A DNA stretch of 64,000 nt, taken from positions 434,001-498,000 of the forward strand of contig NC_041775.1 of the NCBI RefSeq assembly GCF_900090045.1, read 5' to 3'. The position numbers and the translations under genes were made by a program. Origin of the DNA: Plasmodium malariae (Eukaryota; Apicomplexa; Aconoidasida; Haemosporida; Plasmodiidae). Shown one piece after another: positions 35,901-46,062 of this stretch. Numbering within the stretch: position 1 is the first letter of the stretch; every line of letters starts with the position of its first letter. The notes under the pieces were generated by a model that was not told the DNA's origin, did not search any database, and was given only the letters and a program-made list of their open reading frames with translations.

Positions 35901-37656
35901 CGTACTACTTCTACTATACTATGCACACACTCTCATTGTTTCGTTTTTTTCCCACACCTCTTTGCAGAAATGAAGGAAATAACGCCAACCTACGGTATGG
36001 ATGAGGACATGTTTGACAATCACCACTTGAACAAAATGGCATCCACTAAAGATTTGCACGCATTTATACAGAAGGATATGGATTATGTAAACGATCTTAT
36101 GGATGAAGGAGAAACAATAAAAGATGCCGTTAAAAAAGGAGCTAAAAAGGAAAAGAAAAAAAATGCACAAAAATCTAGTATAATGGATGATGATGATTTA
36201 CAAGATAATGATGACTTTGTGAGTGAAGAAATAAATGATTTATCTGACGAGTCACTAGACTCTACTAAGGTCGATACTCAAAATAGTCATAATGCTAAGA
36301 ATAGTCATAGTAGTCAGAATAATCAAAAAGCCAAACCTACTTTACGAAATGCACAGAAAGCGAAAAACACCAAAAATAGTACTAGCACAAATGAAGGTTT
36401 TAAAAAATCAAATCAAACAAATAATAAAGATATAGATATAACAAATGAAGAATTGTTTACCGAAGAACCCTCTGCAGATGTCATTGAAGATGCATTCGAA
36501 GAAGGAGGAACTACTGAACCAAATGATATAAAGAAAAATATGGACGAATTAGATATAAAATTATCAGACCAAGGAGCTAATGAAAATACTTTATTAAATG
36601 ATAACAACACTATATATAATGCAAAATTTGTTCCACATAAAAAGAGAGAGCATTCTATCTCACCACATGTTCATCATACTCCATCCACAAAACATAAAAC
36701 TAGTAAGCATCCAATGGATCATTTGATATATATAACGGAAATTGCGCAAAGTGAGCGAGGCGGCACTGCGTGCATGCACATATATATATATATATGTACA
36801 CATAAACGTACACTTGAATTTATATATTTATGTACATACACATGCACTTGACTTTTTCGTTATCTTCTCTTCTCGCAGATCATGGAATGTCCTCTGGGGA
36901 ATTGGTCGAACTGGAGAAACATGAAGGTAATTTGAATGATATTCAAAAAGGAGGTGATAAAAAAGGGAAAGTGGTGCTACATACGTTCATATATACATGT
37001 ACATAAATACGTGTGCGTAAATATGTGCTCATAAATATTTGAGCATATACAAGTGTGCATATACATGTGTGCATATACATGTGTGCATATACATGTGTGT
37101 ATAAATATGTGTGTATAAATATGTGTGTATAAATATGTGTGTATAAATATGTGTGTATAAATATGTGTGTATAAATATGTGTGTATAAATATGTGTGTAT
37201 AAATATGTGTGTATAAATATGTGTGTATAAATATGTGTGTATAAATATGCGTGAGGAGACATTTGAAGAGAGTAAGCTGCTGCTACGACCCCTGCAGATT
37301 TTAGTATTGTCTAATTAACCACACTTTGCTGATATTTCGCTCATGCTATTCTTTTATTTTCTTATTTTTTTTTTAGATTCAAACAACCCTATAATTGTTG
37401 AAACGCAGGAGATGGATGTTGGTAAGAGTAAAGAACAGTTTTTGTATTTTTTGCGTTTTTCGCATCAATAACTTTTACCATTTTGCTCATTATAAGCTTG
37501 TTTAACTTTATCGTACATTTAAAATTAACTGATTTTTTTTTTTTTTTTTTTTTCTTATTTCCAGAATTTAATAAAAGTAACAAGTCCAGCAGTTCATTAT
37601 CATTCCTGAGCTCCATCCTACTCCTTGTTTTTGGCTTTTTATTTTTAATGAATTAG
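32945..37656 (+). CDS. RAMA: Rhoptry-associated membrane antigen (RAMA), six exons, GPI-anchored
   Basis: Exons: 32945-33038, 33494-35797, 35968-36750, 36879-36953 (donor 36926 is an alternative), 37377-37421, 37565-37656, giving about 1130 residues. All junctions are GT-AG and phase 1. Exon 1 encodes a signal peptide (MNILFLSFLLVQNIVTYF). Exon 2 has eight 57-residue acidic repeats, then a Glu/Asp/Asn-rich region punctuated by SFLEK motifs. Exon 3 is charged and probably disordered. Exon 6 ends in Ser residues and a hydrophobic tail (SFLSSILLLVFGFLFLMN) with nothing after it, a GPI-attachment signal. RAMA is a lipid-raft protein of the rhoptry bulb that escorts RAP1 to the organelle via sortilin and is processed before invasion. 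Identity rests on signal peptide, acidic repeats, GPI tail and position beside the ATAD3-type gene. As I recall, the P. falciparum protein is shorter, about 860 residues. Confidence 0.78.
33745..35090 (+). repeat. 171-bp (57-aa) tandem repeat in RAMA, eight copies
   Basis: Copies begin at 33745, 33916, 34087, 34258, 34429, 34600, 34771 and 34942 (each starting with a codon for D then KWPEYNPQDF). The unit also contains DTEEYYNEGD, KNHELD and ESFLEQDKSSD. Copies are nearly identical at DNA level. Differences are concentrated in an E/D switch (SEKN or SDKN) and PNLEE/MNLEE. The final copy runs into the SFLEK-punctuated region. Confidence 0.95.
37081..37252. repeat. 14-bp minisatellite in a RAMA intron
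   Basis: About eleven copies of gtgtgtataaatat, preceded by three or four copies of a related unit of about 16 bp (gtgtgcatatacat) from about 37050, all inside the fourth intron (36954-37376). The apparent reverse-strand open frame of Tyr/Ile/His repeats here is an artefact. Confidence 0.85.
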
Positions 37657-39696
37657 AGAAAATATAAAAAACGTTTTAAAAAACAAATTAAAGCATGAGC
37701 AGCTCACAAGGGTGCCCATTTACACATAAATGTATATATGTATATATGTATGTATATATTTTCTTGTTTTTTATTATTTTTGTTTGTTTTTTTATCATTT
37801 TCTGCTTGTTTGTTTGTATGTTTGTTTTAGTTTTTTTTTGTGTTTTTTTTCCCGTTTCTTCCTTTTTTTTTCGTTCTCTGGTTTTTTCGTTTTCCAATTT
37901 TTTTGCTTTTTGCTTTTGCTTTTGTTTTTGCTTTTGTTTTTGTCCCCTTATATGGGGAGTCGTCCCATGCACATGGTAGATAATGCTATGATGTTCTTTG
38001 CAATTTAGTAGCATTTTTAGATTTTTTTTTTAATTTTTTTATTTAGACCTTGTCTTTATATATTTAATATTTATTTATTTTTTTTTCCCATTCGTTCTTG
38101 TCACTCCTGTTATGTTTTCGCTTATTTCTGCTTATTTTTGTTTATTTTCGCTTATTTTCGCTTATTTTCGCTTATTTTCGCTTATTTTTGTTCATTTTCG
38201 CTTATTTCTGGTTAATTTCTTTTTTTGTTTTTTTACGTAAAGCTATTTTAAAAAAAAAAATGAACGAACACAACATAGAAATGATATTATTGCGGTATAT
38301 GTATACACATATATTCATATATATGTGTATTTATATATATATATGTATTTAAGTACATGTATTTATATACATACGTATAACAAATTTTAAATTTATCATT
38401 CGCAAACTTGGTGCACAGGTACCTTGTTCCCTTTAAGGTTTTTTGTATTTTTATTTATATTTTTTTTTTTCTACTTCTTTCTTGTCCCCCTTATTAGTTT
38501 CTTCTCTTTTTTTAAGTCGAATTTTATAAATTTGTCTATATGAGGGAAATGCTGGAAGAACTCTCAAAACTTTCATGCATATCATGGACACATACATTAC
38601 ATGCAACAATTGGTATGTATTCTTATGAACATCAACATTTATATGCTCATTTTGTTCATTTGTTTGTACGTCCCCTATACGATAAGACAAGTCGATAGTT
38701 CTTTTCCCCTATGAACAATTTACAAACTGTTGGTATAATGTTAACAGGTTTTTACACTTGTAATTCATTTACCTTGGGGCTATTATATCGAGTGTATGGT
38801 CCCATTGATTGCTATTTGGGGATAAGAAGAAACGGAAAAGAATAGCAAGAGGGCGAGCAAATGTGAACTGTATGGAGAGAATTTATGGGCTATAAGAATA
38901 GAGCACATGAACGATACGAATAGAGCACATGAACGATACGAATAGAGCACATGAACGATACGAATAGAGCACATGAACGATACGAATAGATCACATGAAC
39001 GATACGAATAGATCACATGAACGATACGAATAGAGCACATGAACGATACGAATAGAGCACATGAACGATAAGGGGGGGAAACCCTCTTCCACATAGTATA
39101 CCATTGGGGGAATGTAAGGTGAAAAAAAAAAAAAAAAGTCGAACATTTTGCGGTAACAAAATAACACATATAAGAGCCCTGCAATTTTGTAAGAAGTAAA
39201 ATACATGTAGAATAGTTTGTAATATACCATTCGGTATGTGATCTAGTGAACGACTCCATAAATGGTGTGTGTTTATATAGGTCTCTTCTAACGGAACAGA
39301 AATAAAAGGTTAACAATTTTCACTAAATATAAAAAAAAGGAAGAGAAAAAATAACTAAACAATATTTTAGTACTAAAAAAAAATTAAATATAAAAAATAT
39401 TAACTAATAACGAATAACTAATAACAGATAACAAAATACATTTTTTTCCGTTCTACATTTAACATATGTACGCTTAGGAAAGAAGGAAAGAAAAAAAAAA
39501 AAAAAAAAGATGGCATTATTAAGATGAGAACAAAATGAATAAAAAATGAATGGAAGAAAATTTACCATATATTTCTTTCCTCATTTCTGATGATTGCCTT
39601 TACATAGTTATAATATGTCGAATGGTGAAAAAAAAAAAAAAAAAAAAAAGCTAAATTTGTAAGTCCTCATTTGATTAAATTTCCCAATGATATAAC

Positions 39697-39729
<33 letters not shown>

Positions 39730-39869
39730 CTTGCAATATGTTAGCAACGGGAAAAAAAAGAAAAATAAGGAAAGATGCGATAAAAGTTATCATACATAAT
39801 ATGCTACATTATGGCGTCCACATATATATATTTATATATACACATACCTACCTATATATTTGTGCTTGT
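37657..39869. other. Intergenic 3' of RAMA, with T-rich and 22-bp repeats
   Basis: Contains a tttgctttt/tttgttttt tract (37900-37945), a cttattttcg array of about 10 bp (38120-38200), the 22-bp minisatellite described separately, poly-A/T tracts at 39122-39136, 39490-39508, 39629-39648 and 39701-39729, and aactaataac-type repeats near 39400-39430. No gene is recognised before the spliced element at 39870. Confidence 0.5.
38896..39072. repeat. 22-bp minisatellite, about eight copies
   Basis: Tandem gaatagagcacatgaacgatac, with two central copies carrying gatcacatg in place of gagcacatg. It is noticeably richer in G and C than its surroundings. It is open on the minus strand as a Cys/Ser/Tyr/Val string, which I do not accept as a gene. 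Confidence 0.9.
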
Positions 39870-40557
39870 ATGAACGACGGAAATAGCGCTGGAGAGTACT
39901 TTTTTTTTTTAAACAATTTTGTTATATTAATATTGAACGTTCGAGGAGTTCATACATTTACTACATTTTTTAGAAGCATATTTTACAAAATAAAAAAAGA
40001 AACGACGGACGGACGGACAAACTGTTCAAAATTTCTAATGAACAATGTCACATGTGAGTTATAAGAGTTTGTTTTTATTTATTTTTGATTTGTTTTGATT
40101 TGTTTTGATTTGTTTTGATTTGTTTTGTTTTGTTTTGTTTTTATTTATTTTTGTTTTGTTTTGATTTGTTTTGTTTTGTTTTGATTTGTTTAGTTTTGTT
40201 TTGTTTTGTTTTGATTTGTTTTTATTTATTTTTATTTATTTTTATTTATTTTTATTTATTTTTATTTATTTTTATTTATTTTTATTTATTTTTATTTATT
40301 TTTATTTGTTTTTATTTTATTTTTTAAGTGTAGATCCACGTGCTTTGCTTTTTTATAATAGCAGAAATACATTTTTGCATACTACAGCTAATCAGGTAAA
40401 TGCTTTCGAGAGCAGTGTTCCTGGAGCGACCATTTTATTTTGTTTTCTACTGTTTTATCATTCTTACAGTTTTATTATTTTTTTTTTCATTTTATTTTTC
40501 CTTTTCCAGCGTTATAAGAAGTTATTCCCTTGCAGCCAAAAAATTAACGACTGTTGA
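39870..40557 (+). CDS. Predicted four-exon short ORF, or spliced leader of ATAD3
   Basis: A consistent GT-AG model: exon 1 39870-39895 (MNDGNSAG, donor GTACTT), exon 2 39974-40053 (SIFYKIKKETTDGRTNCSKF and on, donor GTGAGT), exon 3 40334-40395 (PRALLFYNSRNTFLHTTANQ, donor GTAAAT), exon 4 40510-40557 (RYKKLFPCSQKINDC then TGA, acceptor tccttttccag). Phases match at every junction, giving about 72 residues. The last intron is the most convincing. The TGA ends only 29 bp before the ATAD3 ATG on the same strand, very close for two separate Plasmodium genes, so these exons may be the spliced 5' leader of ATAD3 with an upstream ORF. No protein family is recognised. Intron 2 holds a ttttatttat array. 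Confidence 0.35.
40073..40325. repeat. T-rich ttttgattg/tttttattta tandem tract
   Basis: About 25 copies of 10-bp units, first ttttgatttg and ttttgttttg, then near-perfect tttttattta. It fills the predicted intron 40054-40333 and probably acts only as pyrimidine-rich intron sequence. Confidence 0.8.
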
Positions 40558-40586
40558 GTATACATGCCCGGAGTAGCAAAGACGAA

Positions 40587-42596
40587 ATGAATTTCCCAAA
40601 TATTTCAAAGAAGATGGGGTCCGGACCCCCGAGTGGAAACAAATATGGATATACAGATGAAAAAGTAGGTGAGCACATAACTGGAAATTTTGATCCGACC
40701 GCTTTGGAAAGAGGAGCAAAAGCTCTGAAGGAGTTAGACCAATCATCTAATTCGAAAAAAGCATTTGAATTAATAAAATTGCAGGAGCTAACAAAACAAA
40801 AGGAATATGAGAAGCAGATGGAAGAATTGTCTTTACAACGAGCTCAATATCTTAGTAATAAAACTAGGATAGAAAATGAAGAGAGAAGGAAAACTATTAA
40901 TTATCAACAAGAACAAGAAAGAGTTACAGCTGAATATAAGACTAGGTTAGAAGCAGAAGCCTATCAAAAAAAGCTTCTAGATCAACAAAAACAAAATGAA
41001 GAGTGGTTACGAAATCAACATGAACAATATTTAAGACAAGAAAATATTAGAAAAAGAAATGAATTAGAATTAATGAATCTAAAAATGAAACAAATAAGAG
41101 AGGAGAAAAGTTTAGAACGTGAAAATATGAAGGCTAGAATATATGAAGAAAATAAAGGATTAATAGAAAGAGAAAGAAAAAATTTAGATATTCACTTAAA
41201 AACGTTAAAAGCAAAAGCAGATGAGGAAAGAAAAACAAAAATAGAAAGTATTAATAAATACTTTGAACAGTTTAATAATTCTTTATTTTTATTTTTAAAT
41301 GATAAGGAAAAGGTATACAGATTTGCATTAGCCGTTACACTTACATCACTCGGTGTTTATGCAACTAAGCATACTACTAGATTTATAAGAACATATACTG
41401 AAACTAAACTGGGAAAACCTAAGCTAATAAGGGAAACCTCCCTATGGCATATTAATAAGTTTTTTGATTTATTCAATTTGAAGAGAAATTTTTCTCTTTT
41501 TAAGAAATACATAGTAGTACAAGTTAACGGAGGAGGGGATAAAGCCCATCATAAGGTAGCGAATATAAAAAGTGGTAGTGGTAGTGGTAGTGACAGTAGT
41601 AGTAACATGTTTGATCAAATCGTGTTGAATGAAGAATTGCAAGAAAAGCTTACATGGTCTATTAACAGCTTAAGAAATTCAAAGAAATATGATCTCTATT
41701 TAAAAAATATATTATTACATGGTCCACCAGGTACAGGAAAAACTCTTTTTGCAAAAACAGTATCATACTATAGTAATTTCGATTATATCATAATAAATGG
41801 AGGAGATGTAAGCGCATTAGGTATACATGCGTCTGTTGAATTAAATAAGATATTTGAATTTGTTAAAAAAAGGAAAAATAAAAAATGCATTATTTTTATT
41901 GATGAAGCGGAAGCTTTTCTTAGGAAAGGACGAAATGAATCATTTATTAATTTTTCTGAGCATTTAAGAAATGCATTAGCTTCTTTTCTATATCATACAG
42001 GTACAGAAAGTAAAAACTTTGGTGTTATCTTAGCTACCAATTGTAGAGATATACTAGACCCAGCTGTTATGGATCGAATTGATGAACAGTATAATTTTGA
42101 CATCCCACAAATTAGTGAAATTAAAAAAATGGTATCGGTATATTTTAATAAATATGTTTTTCCTTTAAAAAAATATAATATAATCATTGATGATTCTGTA
42201 GATGATAATTATTTAGATGATATAGCTAGACGGCTCTATGGATTATCAGGAAGACAAATATCAAAGTTGTGTTTAAACATCCAGAATACTGTATTTGGAA
42301 GTAATTCAAAAGTTGTTTCCAAGGAGCTTATCGATTTGATAATTAACTGGAATCTCAGTAACGCGTTCGACGTAGGTGAAGTGGGGACTGGTAGACAGAC
42401 CGCTACGGATAGCCAGCCTCACCAGGGCACGAGGCAGTACGAGAAGCAGAGTGAAATGCGGAATGAGCAGTATGAAACGCACAATAACACGCAGATCAGT
42501 AGCTATAACCCCAGACAAAACTCAGGTTCTCATAACACGGCAAATTCCAATTCACGTAAAATGGAAAACAAGGTGGTATTAAATCATGTGTTGTAA
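40587..42596 (+). CDS. ATAD3: ATAD3-type mitochondrial AAA ATPase, 669 aa
   Basis: ATAD3 is a mitochondrial membrane AAA ATPase linked in animals to nucleoid organisation, inner-membrane structure and lipid trafficking. The hallmark FDPTALERGAKALKELD lies at residues about 34-50, followed by a long Glu/Lys/Gln-rich coiled coil (about 65-225), then a hydrophobic segment (FALAVTLTSLGVYATK, about 246-261) and the family motif LGKPKLIRETS. The ATPase core has Walker A GPPGTGKT (379-386), Walker B FIDEAEAF (438-445) and the ATN sensor. The start is ATG 40587 (MNFPNISKK); an in-frame TAA at 40545-40547 bars a longer ORF, and ATG 40614 (MGSGPP) is an alternative. The Gln/Asn/Ser/Arg-rich C-terminus after about residue 600 and the short Gly/Ser linker near 330-342 appear to be parasite additions. 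Length is close to animal ATAD3. Confidence 0.93.
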   Translation: MNFPNISKKMGSGPPSGNKYGYTDEKVGEHITGNFDPTALERGAKALKELDQSSNSKKAFELIKLQELTKQKEYEKQMEELSLQRAQYLSNKTRIENEERRKTINYQQEQERVTAEYKTRLEAEAYQKKLLDQQKQNEEWLRNQHEQYLRQENIRKRNELELMNLKMKQIREEKSLERENMKARIYEENKGLIERERKNLDIHLKTLKAKADEERKTKIESINKYFEQFNNSLFLFLNDKEKVYRFALAVTLTSLGVYATKHTTRFIRTYTETKLGKPKLIRETSLWHINKFFDLFNLKRNFSLFKKYIVVQVNGGGDKAHHKVANIKSGSGSGSDSSSNMFDQIVLNEELQEKLTWSINSLRNSKKYDLYLKNILLHGPPGTGKTLFAKTVSYYSNFDYIIINGGDVSALGIHASVELNKIFEFVKKRKNKKCIIFIDEAEAFLRKGRNESFINFSEHLRNALASFLYHTGTESKNFGVILATNCRDILDPAVMDRIDEQYNFDIPQISEIKKMVSVYFNKYVFPLKKYNIIIDDSVDDNYLDDIARRLYGLSGRQISKLCLNIQNTVFGSNSKVVSKELIDLIINWNLSNAFDVGEVGTGRQTATDSQPHQGTRQYEKQSEMRNEQYETHNNTQISSYNPRQNSGSHNTANSNSRKMENKVVLNHVL

Positions 42597-43045
42597 AGGT
42601 ACCTCTGAGTGACAATTGCAGAAGATGTGTTATAGTGTAGTAGAATATCGGAGTAGTGGCGTTTCCTTGTTTTTTCAGTGTGCATTTATATGCATTACAC
42701 ATATGTATACGCTGCGCATGGTACATGCAACTGTATAGTATATATTAAACATAACATCAATGATATAATTAAGTGGAACAATAAAAATGCGCTTTTTCTT
42801 TTTTCATCTTTTATAGTTTCTTATACGCATATATATCACTTCCTTTGGCCTGGTCTGTCATTTTTAGCACATGTTACTTATCTTTTTTTAAAGCAAATAT
42901 ACGCACATGTGTGTGTCTATGTATTCGTGCATGTGGGAACAACCACCTCAACCATTTTTCTTAAAGGTTTCTTTTCTACATTAAACATATTTTTCCATTT
43001 GTCTATAAAATAATAAAATAAAGCTAAATTGAACGAATTATATTA

Positions 43046-43094
<49 letters not shown>

Positions 43095-45679
43095 GCAATA
43101 GGGGACATGTACCTACTGCGATGTGGTTAGTCAGTTCGTTTGTACGTCAATTCACTCACTCAGCTGCAACCGACCTTTTGTGTTGTAAATATGGGATTCG
43201 TTCGCTTAACGATTTGCAGTATATTTGCGGTGTAAACGTAAATTATCTGCAACGTATATACACAAATACATGTCTGCATATACAAGTACATATAACTTCT
43301 ATAGGCACTTGTTTTTTCTTCATACATAGCATTATGACTAATTAGGTACACACATGACGCAATTGTTTGCAAATGCATTACATCCCTTATACCATAATGT
43401 CAAAAATAAACGGTCTCTTATTAGTCCGTTCTTGAAATGTTAATTAAAAAGTAGAAACCATTTCTACGATTGATATATTGTAACTTACCATATCATCATA
43501 ATTATGGAATATACATAACAAAGAGAGAAGAGCACATTTGAAGAAATGCTCTTTTAACATTTGACATATGTGCTAGGTGTCTTAACAAGTTTTCTTCCTG
43601 TCATTTTTTTTGCCCATTTTTTTTCTCTTTTTTTTTGCCCATTTTTTTCCCCTTTTTTTTTGTCCTTTTTTTATGTTTAGAAGATTTTACTATAGAGAAC
43701 TACTTCACTTGTATAAATTCCTTTTTTAGAAAAAAGAAAAAAAATTATAATTCTATATAAACAACCCGACAAGCAGTTGTTATACATTCACGAGTTCTCC
43801 TTCATGAACAATAACATGCATATACTTGCCTTTTCTCGCATCTTCACTTCTTAACGTGCTACTTATTGAACAGTTCTAAACTAGTTGATAATTTTTTTTA
43901 TTTTATTTTTTTTTTTATTTTTTTTTTTTACATTTATCTGTGCTTGCTACTGATATATGTATATGTCAACTGGACGCATTCCTTTAGTTATAATAAAAAA
44001 TGACAAAAATGATGAAGAAAATGGGAATAACCAAAAAAAAAAAAAAAAAAAAAAAATTGCTCATTTGCCTAATCAAAATTTCTGCATAATATGACAAGAG
44101 AACACGCAAAATGTACATTCATAAAATTTACAATTTATACCCTTTTCCCAAAAATTAAAATTTTTATTATGTTATGCCATATATGCAATTTTTGGTTAAA
44201 AAAAAATATTCGTCATTTCTTTTTGTAAAAAATATGTTTCATCTTCACTACCACCCGTTCATTGTTACCGTCGCTGCTACTATCGTTGCTGTTATTCGTA
44301 ATGACTAATGTTCTATTTTTATTTTATTCTATTTTATTTTATATTATGTTTTTTCTTTTTTTGCTTTCGAAGAAAATATTGACAATTCTTAAACACCAAA
44401 AAATACTTAATCTTATTTTTTTTTCAACTAAAATTTTTACGTAATTTATATCCATGTTACAACAAAAAAGTAAAAAAAAAAAAATAGTATATATATATAT
44501 ATATATTATATATGTATGTATATATATTATGTATGTATGTATATATATTATATATGTATGTATATATATTAAAATAAAATAAAAAATATATATAACCCTT
44601 TCTTTTAAAAAGATATAAATAAATAATGACCTTGGCTAAATTATATTTTTATAAATTAAAAAAAAAAAATAATTTTTTCCCTGCCCCCTTTTTTTAGGTA
44701 AAACGTGCATATATATTAAATATAATAAAATATTTTAATAAACAGGTAGTTGCTTCACATAATTCTAAGCGCATTGTACGAATGTATACAATATATAAAT
44801 ATATAATATATATAATGTATATATAAGTATATACAATATGCTTTTTTTTGTTTTTTTTAAAACAGCAACTAGTTTGTGTTTGATTTTTGTATTATCACCA
44901 TTATCATTACTTGGTTAATATTTTGTTTTGTTTTATTTTGGTATATTTTATCATATTTTGTTTTACTTAGCTTTAATTTGCTATATTATGCTATATTTTG
45001 TTATAATTTGCTATATATTTTGTTTTATTTGGCTTTATTTTACTATATTTTGCTATATTTTGCTATATTTTGCTATATTTTGCTATATTTTGTTATAATT
45101 TGCTATATTTTATTTTTTATTGTATTATTTTATTTTACGTTATTTCACCTTTTTTTTTATGTCAATACATACAAGTTTGATAAAATAGTGAAGTTAGCGA
45201 ACTTGAGATTGGAAATATGTCCATATACAAATGGCTTGTAAAAATAAATAGCAAGCTAAGCTGAAAAAAGCATACAAGACAAGCACGCACGGCAGACAAA
45301 ACTTTGTATGTCATTCGTGAGAAGTGTACCTTGGCAGTAATTTATCAGCTTTTCTGCTTTGCTATTTTGTTCTTTGTTCTTTGTTCTTTGCTTTGTGCTT
45401 TTTGCTATTTGCTATTTGCTATTTGCTATTTGCTTTTTGCTATTTACTTTTTGCTTTTTGCTTTTTGCTATTTACTTTTTGCTTTTTGCTATTTGCTTTT
45501 TGCTATTTGCTTTTTGCTATTTACTTTTTGCTATTTACTTTTTGCCATTTTTTTTTTTTTTTTTTTTGTGATAAAGTTATTTGACGATTAAGAAGCAAAG
45601 GAATATTTTTTCAAGTGATAGATTTCAAAGCAAGAAGAGATATGATGTATTTGTCTAATTAAGTTAAATGCCATTAATA

Positions 45680-45755
45680 CAAAGGTGCACTGTGAGTAGT
45701 GAGTCTTGACTCCATATGAGAGAGGGTTTGGACCCTGCCATGATGCCCCAAGGTG
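45680..45755. other. GC-richer patch with two short hairpins (possible ncRNA)
   Basis: Against a very AT-rich background this patch is rich in G and C and contains the palindrome gagtcttgactc (45701-45712) and a perfect 5-bp stem agggt-ttgg-accct (45723-45736). It lies 300 bp before a start codon, so it may be a structured 5' leader, an independent small RNA or chance. I do not match it to any known RNA. It is weakly open on the minus strand. Confidence 0.25.
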
Positions 45756-45802
45756 TACAATATATGTGTGCATTTAGGTATACACATATGTATTTAGGTA
45801 TG

Positions 45803-45915
45803 CATTTAGGTATGTATGCATATGTACGCATTTAGGTAGGTATGCATATGTACGCATTTAGGTATGTATGCATATGTACTCATTTAGGTATGTATGCATA
45901 TGTACGCATTAATGT
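45803..45915. repeat. 26-bp minisatellite upstream of the 1457-aa gene
   Basis: About four copies of catttaggtatgtatgcatatgtacg-like sequence, preceded by degenerate copies from about 45772. It ends about 150 bp before the ATG at 46063. Confidence 0.75.
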
Positions 45916-46062
45916 ATGTATGTGTATATACGAAGGCGTGTATGGTTGCACGAGCATGTGTATACATAGTTAGGCATACGCCTGAACAGTGTTTCATTTT
46001 ACACGCCAGTTAGCAGAAAGCACATTTAATGACGAAAATTTAAAAATAGAACAAAAGAAATA

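Larger units (their letters stand above)
42597..46062. other. Intergenic between ATAD3 and the 1457-aa gene
   Basis: Contains a long poly-A (43047-43089, 43 A), more poly-T/A tracts (43900-43930, 44034-44055), (TA)n with tatatattatgtatgt arrays (44490-44570), ttttgctata repeats (44980-45110), and a tttttgctatttgc array (45395-45545) ending in a T run. An open frame at 43121-43345 (MWLVSSFVRQFTHSAATDLL and so on) is less AT-biased but has no homology I can see. A GC-richer patch at 45680-45755 and a 26-bp repeat are listed separately. Confidence 0.5.

Noticed and set aside
37029..37262. Minus-strand His/Tyr/Thr repeat frame
   Set aside because: It is entirely produced by the 14-16-bp intron minisatellite of RAMA.
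38783..39316. 177-codon minus-strand frame with a repeated Cys-Ser-Ile-Arg-Ile-Val-His motif
   Set aside because: The repeated part is the 22-bp minisatellite, whose reverse strand lacks stops. The flanks include poly-A read as Phe runs, and there is no start context or splice support.
45304..45591. Three plus-strand frames of Leu, Phe, Cys and Tyr
   Set aside because: They come from the tttttgctatttgc array, stop-free in all three frames, and end in a T run.
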